Source of the DNA: Larix sibirica
Taxonomy: Eukaryota; Streptophyta; Pinopsida; Pinales; Pinaceae
DNA: 12,305 nucleotides
Direction: 5' to 3'
Assembly: GCA_004151065.3 (NCBI GenBank)
Contig: NWUY0300009434.1
Location: forward strand, 15,698 to 28,002
The position numbers and the translations under genes are program-made. The notes beneath the pieces are model-generated. The model worked only from the letters and a program-made list of their open reading frames with translations, ran no database searches and was not told where the DNA came from. Of this stretch, positions 1 through 6,400 are shown one piece after another (within the stretch, counting starts at the first letter, position 1; the number at the start of each line of letters is the position of its first letter).

Positions 1-85
1 TGGTACATAGTGTGACAATTTGAGGTATAACAATTTGTAAAGTTGTATGTATGTATGGACATATCCGTACAATTGCATGGAACAG

Positions 86-122
86 TCTGTACAATTGTAC
101 AGATAGGGCTATACAATAGCCC
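86..122. repeat. Two adjacent palindromes
   Basis: Bases 86-103 form a perfect 18-base palindrome centred on ACAATTGT. Two bases later, 106-122 form a second inverted repeat with stem GGGCTA/TAGCCC and a 5-base TACAA loop. Related GTACAATTG words occur just upstream, near 67-75. The pair could fold as a cruciform or as an RNA hairpin pair, or could be the terminal part of a small inverted-repeat transposon cut by the window edge. No function is visible. Confidence 0.6.
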
Positions 123-439
123 AGATCAAATAGTAGACAATTTTTCTTAATTTCAATAGGCAGTTTATCTCGGTAGGTGTGCAAATCTGTCTTTTGATTG
201 TACCGAGCAGCTGTTGGTTTGACAGTTTGTGGAGGTTTCCTTGTAAGCTTTGATTTGTTAATAAAAAGTTGATTTGGAGGAGTAATTACTTGTGTAATGT
301 GTTTATGCTTCCACTATTTACTTTCTAGCTAAATGCATGATTGTTACTATGTGAAGAATTCAATCTATGCAATTAAATAACAATTTGGTTTAGTTGAGAA
401 CATAGGGACAACAATCACCTAGGGTTGGAATTTTAACAC
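123..439. other. No gene seen; leader or flank of copia relic
   Basis: About 320 bases of AT-rich sequence upstream of the copia gag remnant. A 5' LTR and a tRNA primer-binding site would be expected here if the element were whole. I could not find an LTR start like the one at 1838, nor a recognisable initiator-Met tRNA primer-binding sequence. Either the 5' end is lost or it has decayed past recognition. Confidence 0.4.
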
Positions 440-443
440 AAAT

Positions 444-790
444 GACAAGACAATAGAGGAAGAAGATATGGTGACTATATAAAATTAAAAAAAATTCCAT
501 CTTCCTATGCAAATTTGATTGAGAACTTGAACATTACTAGTTCTGATTAAGATTTGACATTTGAGTAGTTGAGCACTAAGCTCTTGCAGCAAGACAGATG
601 GAAAAAGTAGCTTGGGATTAGTTGTATTAATGAGTCTTCTGAGGTGGCACTTGTAGCGAAGCTTAAGAGCAAGGGCAGTAAATAGAGTGAAGAGAATGAT
701 GGTAACTCTTCCTATCCAGGCAAAAGTAGAAAATAAATTAAATGCTTTTATTGTGGAAAATTAGAGCATATAAGAAAAACTTGTAGGAAG
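444..790 (+). pseudogene. copia gag remnant with CCHC zinc knuckle
   Basis: Gag packages the element RNA into cytoplasmic virus-like particles. The reading starts in one frame near 444 (DKTIEEEDMVT) and shifts at about 480-490 to the frame that carries the rest. There it shows IPSSYANLIENLN, matching the copia gag (UBN2-type) pattern of a Leu-Pro-x-Ser-Tyr helix, then a stretch resembling 'TFE-x-L-x-x-x-LL' around 556-585. The zinc knuckle CFYCGKLEHIRKTC lies at 743-784 and fits C-x2-C-x4-H-x4-C exactly. At least five in-frame stops interrupt it, several from CAA/CAG/GAG-type codons. No start codon can be assigned. The family is clear; the exact lineage is not. Confidence 0.82.
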
Positions 791-1193
791 TAGTTGCGGC
801 ATGAGAAACACAAACCAAAACATTGTGAATACAAGGAAGAGGAAGAGTTCTATGTTTGCATGGCTAGAAAAAAGGATTCAAAGAGTGGTAAGGTTTATTG
901 GTATGTTGATTCAGGGACATCTAGACATTTTACTGACAATATTGATTGCTATGCCGATAGAGGATAAATCTCAATTTGTTTTTGTTGTGTTGATAGGCGG
1001 AGAAGAATAAAAGGTTAGAGGAAAGGGAAATGTCCTGCTTCTGCTAAGAGGTAAAAATATAATGATTAAAGATGTCTATCATGTTCCTTGTCTGGAGAAA
1101 AATCTACTTTTGATAAGTAGTGTAATGAAGCATAACCCACACTTACATATAGATTTCAATGATAATAGCTACAATATTGTTGGTAAGAGAGTA
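791..1193 (+). pseudogene. copia aspartic protease remnant
   Basis: The protease would cleave the Gag-Pol polyprotein. In the same frame as the zinc knuckle, 896-937 reads YWYVDSGTSRHFTD, the copia protease active-site motif with catalytic Asp in D-S-G. The frame then shifts between about 940 and 965. The continuation in the next frame reads VRGKGNVLLL (from 1014) and DVYHVPCLEKNLLLIS (about 1071-1118), matching the conserved G-x-G-x-V and 'D-V-x-x-V-P-x-L-x-x-N-L-L-S' blocks at the end of copia protease. A TAA at 1008-1010 breaks the second part. An open frame at 801-1010 is mostly an out-of-frame shadow of this region. Confidence 0.85.
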
Positions 1194-1837
1194 AAATGAT
1201 GATTGCTATGGGTGTGGAAGAACAATGATTATTCTGGTTGTTGGAAGTTGAGAATGTAAGTTTAGTTTAGCAAAAAGAAGGTTGTAATTTCACTGAAAAC
1301 TCAGCCATAATGCCTAGGCGAAAGAGGTGTCCGGTGAGACAGAACTCACGAAATGAATCCCTAGATGATGTTGCTTTTGAAACAAGTCAAAGAAGAGAAG
1401 ACAAATGACAGGTATATTATGCATTATATGTTGTAATTCGTAAGAAGACGACCCCTAGGAAGGTGAAGATGAAGTGGTAAAGAAGAAGATCCTCAGGTAG
1501 GGTGAATACGATGGTGCTTTTTCAAAGAAGCAAACACAGAATCTTGATATGTTGGACCACTAAGATGTGGAGGAGGTGAATTCAGTGAACAAGCCAAGTC
1601 CAATGTCAATAGTGGAAAGGCTGACTATTCAGCCAACATTCAGTCTCAGCTGACTGGTGAATCAATGGTCAGAGAAAAGGATGGCGATGTAAATTGTACT
1701 TTATCAACCTTGCCGGATACAGTTCACTTCTATTTGCTATTTTGAAGATCTTATCTTGCGGATTGCAAACATCTTGCCTGTCCAAAGCTTTTGTCTTTGT
1801 ATTTTGAACAAGCATGTAAAATGGCCATTATGGAGGG
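1194..1837 (+). other. Unrecognised internal DNA of copia relic
   Basis: About 640 bases between the protease remnant and the polypurine tract, where integrase and reverse transcriptase should lie. I see no integrase zinc finger, catalytic triad or reverse transcriptase Y-V-D-D. Short open stretches exist, such as a basic run near 1311-1405 (PRRKRCPVRQNSRN) and a Lys/Glu-rich run near 1460-1560, but none belongs to a family I recognise. It could be a decayed linker or accessory region, or DNA that replaced pol. Confidence 0.4.
1830..1837 (+). other. Polypurine tract of copia relic
   Basis: ATGGAGGG lies directly against the LTR start at 1838. Plus-strand DNA synthesis in LTR retrotransposons is primed from such a tract immediately 5' of the 3' LTR. 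The position and G-rich content fit. Confidence 0.6.
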
Positions 1838-2100
1838 TGTTGGGAATAATGGTCATATTTAGAACTTGGAACATAGAACTTAGATGAATAATAAATGCTC
1901 ACTAATAAAGTGATGTAATAATGGGGCATTTAATGTAATAATTAATGTAGTGGTTAATAGTTAGGTTTTTGGGAGTTTTGTAACGTACTCCTCTCCTTCT
2001 ACTATGTAATAAGACATTGCATCATCTAATAATTGTATGGATCCACTCTTTCTCATTCTTATGTGTGTATTCCTTTCCACGGTTGCGTGTGCAAATCTCA
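1838..2100 (+). repeat. Probable 3' LTR of copia relic
   Basis: The sequence starts TGTTGGGA, a common start for copia LTRs and the same eight bases that open the second LTR at 12213. It follows a polypurine tract. It contains a pyrimidine-rich stretch near 1990-2000 and an AT-rich body, as LTRs often do. The end is set at a CA at 2099-2100, giving about 263 bases. No inverted terminal match longer than TG..CA is visible, so the right edge is a best guess and the LTR could run a little into the 41-bp repeat region. Confidence 0.6.
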
Positions 2101-2103
2101 TAG

Positions 2104-2303
2104 AAGTGACATGTTAGACGCTTCCTGAAAGGCTGAAGTGCTAGGTTACTGCATGGAACTTTGAACTTTTCATAGTTCCAGGCAGTAACATGTCACTTAA
2201 GTGTTCCAAGTAGGCTTGTTAAGTAGTAACATGTCACTTCAACATTCCAGGCAGGCTCATTAGGCAGTAACCTCTCACATGAGTGTTCTAGGCAGGCTCA
2301 TTA
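2104..2303. repeat. 41-bp tandem repeat, three copies, with an inverted copy of its core
   Basis: Units at about 2181-2221, 2222-2262 and 2263-2303 share the core CAGTAACATGTCAC and the ending AGGCAGGCTCATTAG, with a period of exactly 41. Upstream, 2104-2116 (AAGTGACATGTTA) is the reverse complement of 2186-2198 and again of 2227-2239. AGGTTACTGC near 2143 is the reverse complement of the GCAGTAACCT in the third unit. A separate 7-base stem TGGAACT/AGTTCCA occurs at 2154-2160 and 2174-2180. The block starts right at the proposed LTR end. Confidence 0.8.
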
Positions 2304-2613
2304 GGGGCAAGTAAATTCAAAACTGGAAGTAATCAATTATTTTGGTTTTTACTGAAGTTTAAAATATAGTTTCAAAAATGAATTTCTAGAGAACTAAAGA
2401 AATGTCTTAAAAAAACAGAACCATGAGATTAATTATACAAAGAATCTTCCAGAATTGGTAAACTAACACAAAAATGTTAACTCACTTAAATTGACAATTT
2501 ACATGAACAGAGTATTTTGATTTACAACTGAGGAACGGAGTAATTAAATACAACTTACAATGGTAGAGTAGTTTTATGTATGCATATTTAAGGAACATCT
2601 AAGATTTACAATT
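2304..2613. other. No gene or repeat seen
   Basis: AT-rich sequence between the 41-bp and 118-bp tandem repeats. No open frame of note, no family motif and no structured element was seen on either strand. Confidence 0.5.
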
Positions 2614-2849
2614 TTCCCATATCAAGTTCTCTAATAATTAGAGGGTATTGTCATTTTTCTTTGTCTAAGAAGGGGATACAATGCTCCTTAATATAAGGAT
2701 TTACGGCATAGAAAGGAATAAACAAAAATAATTCCCATATCAAGTTCTCTAATAATTAGAGGGTATTGTCATTTTTCTTTGTCTAAGAAGGGGATATAAT
2801 GCTCCTTAATATAAGGATTTACGGCATAGAAAGGAATAAACAAAAATAA
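2614..2849. repeat. 118-bp tandem duplication
   Basis: Two head-to-tail copies, 2614-2731 and 2732-2849, differ at one position only (C at 2679, T at 2797). The unit has no coding signal. The near identity means the duplication is far younger than the decayed elements around it, or is an assembly artefact of a single unit. Confidence 0.92.
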
Positions 2850-3008
2850 TTAGCAATGCACTAGTGGGTTAGCGTGGAACAAAGAGTTCCTCACAGAAGC
2901 ATGAGATGTTGGTGTTGATTTTGTTTTCTGTAAAAGGTTTAGCCTGTTCAGAATCTGTTATTTTAGGTTGGAGATTTTTATATAGAAGTGTGCTGGCAAT
3001 GGCAGGTT

Positions 3009-3098
3009 GATATCTCTATGTATAATGTGGACGTGAGAATGTTTATGCAAATATTTAAGAATTAGGATGTGCCTGTTATTATATGGAATTGTGCTTCG
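3009..3098 (+). pseudogene. Possible PPR protein scrap
   Basis: One plus-strand frame reads DISMYNVDVRMFMQIFKN, a stop, then DVPVIIWNCAS. The spacing resembles the plant PLS-class pentatricopeptide pattern M-Y-x-K-C-G-x-V-x-x-A-x-x-x-F followed by D-V-x-S-W-N-x, with the Cys-Gly and Ala lost. Plant PPR proteins edit or process organelle RNA. The match is short, and the frame is stopped at 3063-3065 and 3099. The nearby minus-strand PPR units make a PPR origin more believable, but the opposite strand means it would be a separate fragment. Could be chance. Confidence 0.3.
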
Positions 3099-3189
3099 TA
3101 GTTCAGAAAATTTCTTGTTTTTTCCTGTTTATTTTCCACACCAACCCTTAGAATGAGCATAATTCTATAGATTGAAATAACTCAGGCTT

Positions 3190-3414
3190 TTAAAGTCCAT
3201 AAGAATTAGGATTTGAATTAGGAAACAAATGTATTTTGAGGCTTGTATTCGGCATAAATTCACAAATGAGTAATTGCTTTTGACACTGTGTGCAATATCC
3301 AAGTTGGCGGATAAGATTGAGTTGGGCTTTCTGCACTGGACTTGCATAACTAAAGACCTGCTTACCTTGTTCCAGAGCCGATAAATCAACATACACAGGA
3401 AGAACACAAAACAT
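3190..3414 (-). pseudogene. Chimeric fragment: PPR motif joined in frame to receptor-like kinase
   Basis: An open frame of 74 codons from an ATG at 3414. Residues about 2-23 (VLPVYVDLSALEQGKQVFSY) match the plant PLS-class PPR signature 'V-L-x-A-C-A-D-L-x-A-L-E-Q-G-K-Q-I-H-x-Y'. From about residue 33 the sequence changes to NLIRQLGYC, then LLICEFMPNTSLKIHLF at about residues 48-64. This is the plant receptor-like kinase block around subdomains IV-V (N-L-x-R-L-L-G-Y-C, then L-L-V-Y-E-F-M-P-N-x-S-L-x-x-H-L-F). The two families are not normally joined. Neither domain is complete: there is one PPR motif, and no kinase P-loop, HRD or DFG motif. It is probably a relic of two gene fragments joined by capture or recombination. 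Overlapping frames on the same strand are shadows. Confidence 0.7.
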
Positions 3415-3500
3415 GGTGATTGAGTTGGGTTTTATGCCCTAGACTTGCATAACCATGAATCTGCTTACCTTGTTCTAATGCCAATAAATCAGCACCCAAC
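3415..3500 (-). pseudogene. Second PPR-derived unit, adjacent
   Basis: Reading right to left, this gives ADLLALEQGKQIHGYASL, an almost textbook PLS-class PPR segment, followed by GHKTQLNH and then, out of frame, the ATG of the neighbouring chimera. At the DNA level it is a near copy of the PPR part of that chimera with a period of about 103 bases, close to the 105 bases (35 residues) of one PPR repeat. The high nucleotide similarity suggests a recent duplication of one motif rather than two native, diverged PPR repeats. No longer reading frame is open. Confidence 0.65.
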
Positions 3501-3991
3501 TTGATAAATGTTTAAAGAGATGAAAAACAAATAGAAAAGACAGAATGTCACCACTATACAAGTTTATCACATGAAGAGATCAAATGAAAAATAAGTTCTG
3601 ATACAAGAGATCAACAAACGTGTCCGGAAGACAAGAAAATAAAAATATTGAGGTGAACTTCATAAAGAAAAGAACTATGAACTTAACCCTTTGATAAGAA
3701 ATTAGATTTGAAGAATATAGTGGAAAGAAAAAGAAAAAAAAGGAAAGAAAGTGACATAGTAAAATCAAATTCGTCAGTTCATGTCACATACACTTCTTAG
3801 CCGCAAAACTGGGATCCAAACCGATATGCCATCTGCAGATCTAGAGTAAGAGGAATGAGAACAGCTTCCCCAAGCTATATTTTATTTACTCTGTACAGAA
3901 TGGTATTATCCTTGATGAAGACGATGACTTGATCTTGATGTTTCTGCTTTCTAATACTAATTAATCAGTTGTTGAAAAGGGGCAGGTAAGG
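3501..3991. other. No gene seen; purine tract
   Basis: AT-rich sequence with a 30-base pure purine run at 3722-3751. The open frame across it on the minus strand is low-complexity (Phe/Leu-rich) because it is read off the purine tract. I see no domain. If the exon-like blocks to the right are a gene, this would be its 3' flank. Confidence 0.45.
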
Positions 3992-4292
3992 TTAGCTTAC
4001 AGCACACACTATAGCAGTGCCATTTATGGTCACAGTTTCAAGTCCTTGAGCCAGTATATAATCCCCCCATCTCAATTGAGACCCACCAGTGCTAGAAAAC
4101 AGAGCTATAGGAACACCAATCCATGGAGAAAAAAATACCTAGAATGATTACAAGGGAGAGTCAGATGATAGGACTTGTGGGACTGAAAACTGAGCGATCT
4201 GTGATCAGTATTCAATGAAGAGGATGACGTGGACAGATAATAAGAGGACAATTTTGTTTCTGTTGTATTTGGTGCAGAAGAAACATGGTTTT
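3992..4292 (-). pseudogene. Exon-like open block, unidentified protein, one frame slip
   Basis: On the minus strand one frame is open from 4290 to about 4130 and is rich in Ser, Thr and Asn (for example ENHVSSAPNTTETKLSSYY). A second frame is open from 4138 to a TAA at 3994-3992 and reads with residues such as SPWIGVPIALFSSTGG, then QLRWGDYILAQGLE, ending CAVS. The two frames meet at a run of seven T (minus strand, 4129-4135), so one lost base would explain the switch. The left edge is an acceptor-like pyrimidine stretch ending in TAG at 4293. I do not recognise the protein. Open stretches this long can arise by chance in AT-rich DNA, so this is tentative. Confidence 0.32.
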
Positions 4293-4465
4293 CTACGGTC
4301 TACCCTCTTTTGTTGAGAAAACAAATATACTAGCTACAAAACTTAGGTGTTGAATTCCAATTTGAGAACTAGGACATTGAAATTTGAATTATGGTTCAAG
4401 CTACAAGTTAGTAGGATTTATATAATTTAGAGCTCCAGTGAAAATTAAACCTCAAAGCATCTTAC

Positions 4466-4557
4466 CATTAGATCTGTTTGGTGGATTGCTATCCAATTCT
4501 TTGTCTGGACCATGAGAAGCATTGTTCACTTCAAAATGTATAGAATATACAACTCTA
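4466..4557 (-). pseudogene. Exon-like open block with splice-donor-like end
   Basis: The minus strand reads VVYSIHFEVNNASHG, then PDKELDSNPPNRSN, and ends AATG|GTAAG at 4466/4465, a good plant donor. Splicing from here to the TAG acceptor at 4293 would remove 173 bases and keep the frame into the Ser/Asn-rich block described for 3992-4292. The composition on both sides of that joint is alike (Asn, Ser, Pro), which favours a real link. Upstream the frame is stopped. A different frame is open from 4623 to about 4558, implying an indel if the block extends further. Family unknown. Confidence 0.28.
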
Positions 4558-4661
4558 GTGCATCAATGTGCAGCTTTGAGAAACACCTAGTGGAAGTGTT
4601 TCTTCAGCAATAAAAATTACCAGATCTAAAATGGAAAATAGATATATCTCCTAGAACTTAC

Positions 4662-4995
4662 TGAGATATTATCATTGGTTACCTTGTCTCTAGGAAGTCG
4701 GGACTCAGTTGCGTAATATGAATTTTTTGTTCCCAGAGTATTTTGAATATTAATGCCTGTCTTTCTTTTAATCAGGAGAATGGGTAGACCCTAGTGTCTT
4801 TCACCGAAGAGACCAGGGTTCGAGTCAGAAGAGACTGCCACTATAAACCTGAGCCCGATGCTACCGCCCACAAGGATGGGCTAATCGATTTTCGAACCTA
4901 GGCGGGGCCCCAATATTGGTTGACTGAACACCTTCCGGTGTGGGACGTCCACTGTTCTGTCTTACCCCAGTGGGCTGAAAATTAATGCCTGTCAT
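4662..4995 (-). pseudogene. Exon-like open block interrupted by the SINE-like insertion
   Basis: The minus strand is open from an ATG at 4995 through one target-site copy (4993-4981). It resumes in the second copy (4761-4749) and continues to 4662 as 33 codons, including TLGTKNSYYATESRLPRD, then A|GTAAGT, a strong donor-like sequence. The block is therefore readable on both sides once the 219-base insertion is ignored. If coding, the insertion broke it. A problem is that the nearest good acceptor (pyrimidine tract then AG at 4627-4626) would give an intron of only 36 bases, too short for plants, and phases to the next block do not match. No family recognised. Confidence 0.25.
4749..4993. mobile_element. 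SINE-like insertion with 13-bp target site duplication
   Basis: ATTAATGCCTGTC occurs at 4749-4761 and again at 4981-4993. Between them lie 219 bases that are visibly richer in G and C than the surroundings. The insert carries GGTTCGAGTC at 4817-4826, a match to the RNA polymerase III B box, about 35-45 bases into the element, as in tRNA-derived SINEs. The A box is poor. Later parts hold small hairpins (GCCCA/TGGGC at 4866-4881, ACACC/GGTGT at 4928-4941). The left end, TTTCTTTTAATCAGG, would be an A-rich tail if the element were in minus orientation, and a second B-box-like word (GGTTCGAAAATC) exists on the minus strand at 4898-4887, so orientation is open. Confidence 0.68.
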
Positions 4996-5122
4996 TAGGG
5001 GGGTGGGTTAAACCCTAATGGTAGGTGCGAGATACAACCACATTTATATCACTGATTCACTATAGTAAAATAGGAGAAAGGACAAAGATTGTCGTGGGTA
5101 AAAATAGTTGCATGGAGTTTAA

Positions 5123-5995
5123 GTTGGGATTCTAATAAACCAACAATGCAAGGTTGGATCAGCCTTCTTTTGCGCAGTCTTTTTTCAAAGTTAGCATAGG
5201 TGCAGGACCTAGGGAAGAACCTTAAACAATCCAATAGAAGGGGAAGAGGGGTCCCTCCCCTGTTCCAAATGTGATTGATATATTTCATCAGGTGGATGGA
5301 GCAAATAGTGGAGCTATGAACTCAACAACATTAGTGGAGAGCATTCTCAGTTTGAAAGAACAAGCTCTAATTTCAAAATCGACAGATATTAAGTTCATCC
5401 CAATGGATGCTTCCCTCTTGTGGGAAAAAGAAGGACTACAATTTGTCTAACTGAAGAGAGATTGGGATTCTGCTAAATCAATAGGGTAAGTTGGATTGCC
5501 CTTGTTTTGCTTAGTGGTCCTTCAAAAGTAGCATAGGTATAGAACCTAGTGGAGTGGAGGGAACAATTAATGGAGCTATGAACTCAACAGAATTAGTGGA
5601 GAGCATTCTCAGTTTGAAAGAACAAACTCTAATTTTGAAAAATCTATGTGTCTTAAGTTCACCCCAATGAATGCTTCCTTATCATGGGCGAAAGAAGGGC
5701 TATAAATTGTCTAAATGAAGAGAGATTGGGATTCTGCTAAACCAATACGGCAAGTTGGATTGCCCTTCTTTTGTGCAGTGTTCCTTCAAAGGTAGTGCAG
5801 GTATGGGACCTAGGGAATAACCTTAGAAAAATCACTTAGAAGGATAAGAGGGGTCCCTCCCCTATTCCAAAGGAGATTAATATATTTCATCAGGTGGAGC
5901 CTGGAGGGAACAAATAGTGGAGTTGTGAGCTAAACAGCATTACTGGAGAGCATTACGTGTTTGAAAGAACAAGCTCTAATTTGCAAATCCATGGA
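5123..5995. repeat. Three tandem copies of a ~260-340 bp unit
   Basis: Copies begin at about 5123, 5461 and 5725 with the shared start TTGGGATTCT. Each runs through 'GTTGGATTGCCCTT', 'AGCATAGGT', 'ACCTAGGGA', 'AATAGTGGAGC', 'GAGAGCATTCTCAGTTTGAAAG' (near-identical) and 'GAAGAGAGATTGG'. Copies 1 and 3 share a segment of about 75 bases, including GAGGGGTCCCTCCCC (near 5247 and 5850), that is absent from copy 2, so copy 2 suffered an internal deletion. The copies are clearly diverged. An open minus-strand frame at 5049-5288 spans the first copy, but it is not kept in the others, so I do not call a gene. Confidence 0.85.
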
Positions 5996-6221
5996 ATTAT
6001 CTCCTTCCTACCAAGCCATTCTCATTTGGATCTTGAAGGACTAGAGTTTACATGGATCTGCAGCGGTGATACTACTTATATCCAGATTCTAGAGGTTTTG
6101 CAGTTTCTTTTCAGATCAGTAACATAGAGATTTTGTGGAGTTTGGACCATATTTGATGGGAGGAACTGGACTATTCATGAAATGTTGGGAAGTTCGCTCT
6201 AACCCGCTAAGATAGTCCCTG
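5996..6221. other. No gene seen
   Basis: Sequence between the three-copy repeat and the second PPR-derived locus. No open frame or motif of note on either strand. Confidence 0.4.
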
Positions 6222-6400
6222 TTGTAGAGCCAATAAATCAGCACACACAGGCAGAACACAAAACATAGTGATTGAGTTAGGTTTTATCCTCTAGACTTGC
6301 ATATGTGGATCTGCATACCTTGTTCTAAGGCCAACAAATCAACACAGGCAGAACACTAAACATGGTGGTTGAGTTGGGTTTTATGCCAAGGACTTACATT
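6222..6400 (-). pseudogene. Second locus of PPR-derived tandem units
   Basis: Two units with a period of about 97 bases closely resemble those at 3315-3500, in the same orientation. One reads MFCVLPVCADLLALQQG, the PLS-class PPR signature with its Cys-Ala intact. The other reads LALEQGMQIH before a stop. The shared bases extend beyond the motif, into CACAGGCAGAACACAAAACAT, so the two loci descend from one duplicated DNA segment and not from independent PPR genes. Frames are broken by small indels. The kinase part found at 3190-3310 is not present here. Confidence 0.62.

Larger units (their letters stand above)
440..2100 (+). mobile_element. Decayed, internally deleted Ty1/copia LTR retrotransposon
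   Basis: The element reads left to right as gag, zinc knuckle, protease fragment, about 640 bases of unrecognised internal DNA, polypurine tract and 3' LTR. The order and motifs are those of Ty1/copia elements. Integrase, reverse transcriptase and RNase H, which normally take up over 3 kb after the protease, are absent, so the relic is either deleted or derived from a non-autonomous element. Several frameshifts and in-frame stops show it is dead. The left boundary is uncertain because no 5' LTR was found. The right boundary at 2100 is the first plausible CA after the LTR start. Confidence 0.75.

Noticed and set aside
801-1010. Plus-strand open frame of 69 codons
   Set aside because: It overlaps the copia zinc knuckle-protease stretch in a different frame; the frame with C-C-H-C and D-S-G motifs is the real one. 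Only its last part coincides with the shifted protease frame.
4801-4870. A tRNA gene at the B-box match
   Set aside because: There is no good A box, no cloverleaf with paired acceptor stem, and the 13-bp flanking duplication shows a longer inserted unit.
5049-5288. Minus-strand open frame of 79 codons
   Set aside because: It crosses the first copy of a three-copy repeat and the frame is not kept in the other copies, so it is not a conserved coding sequence.
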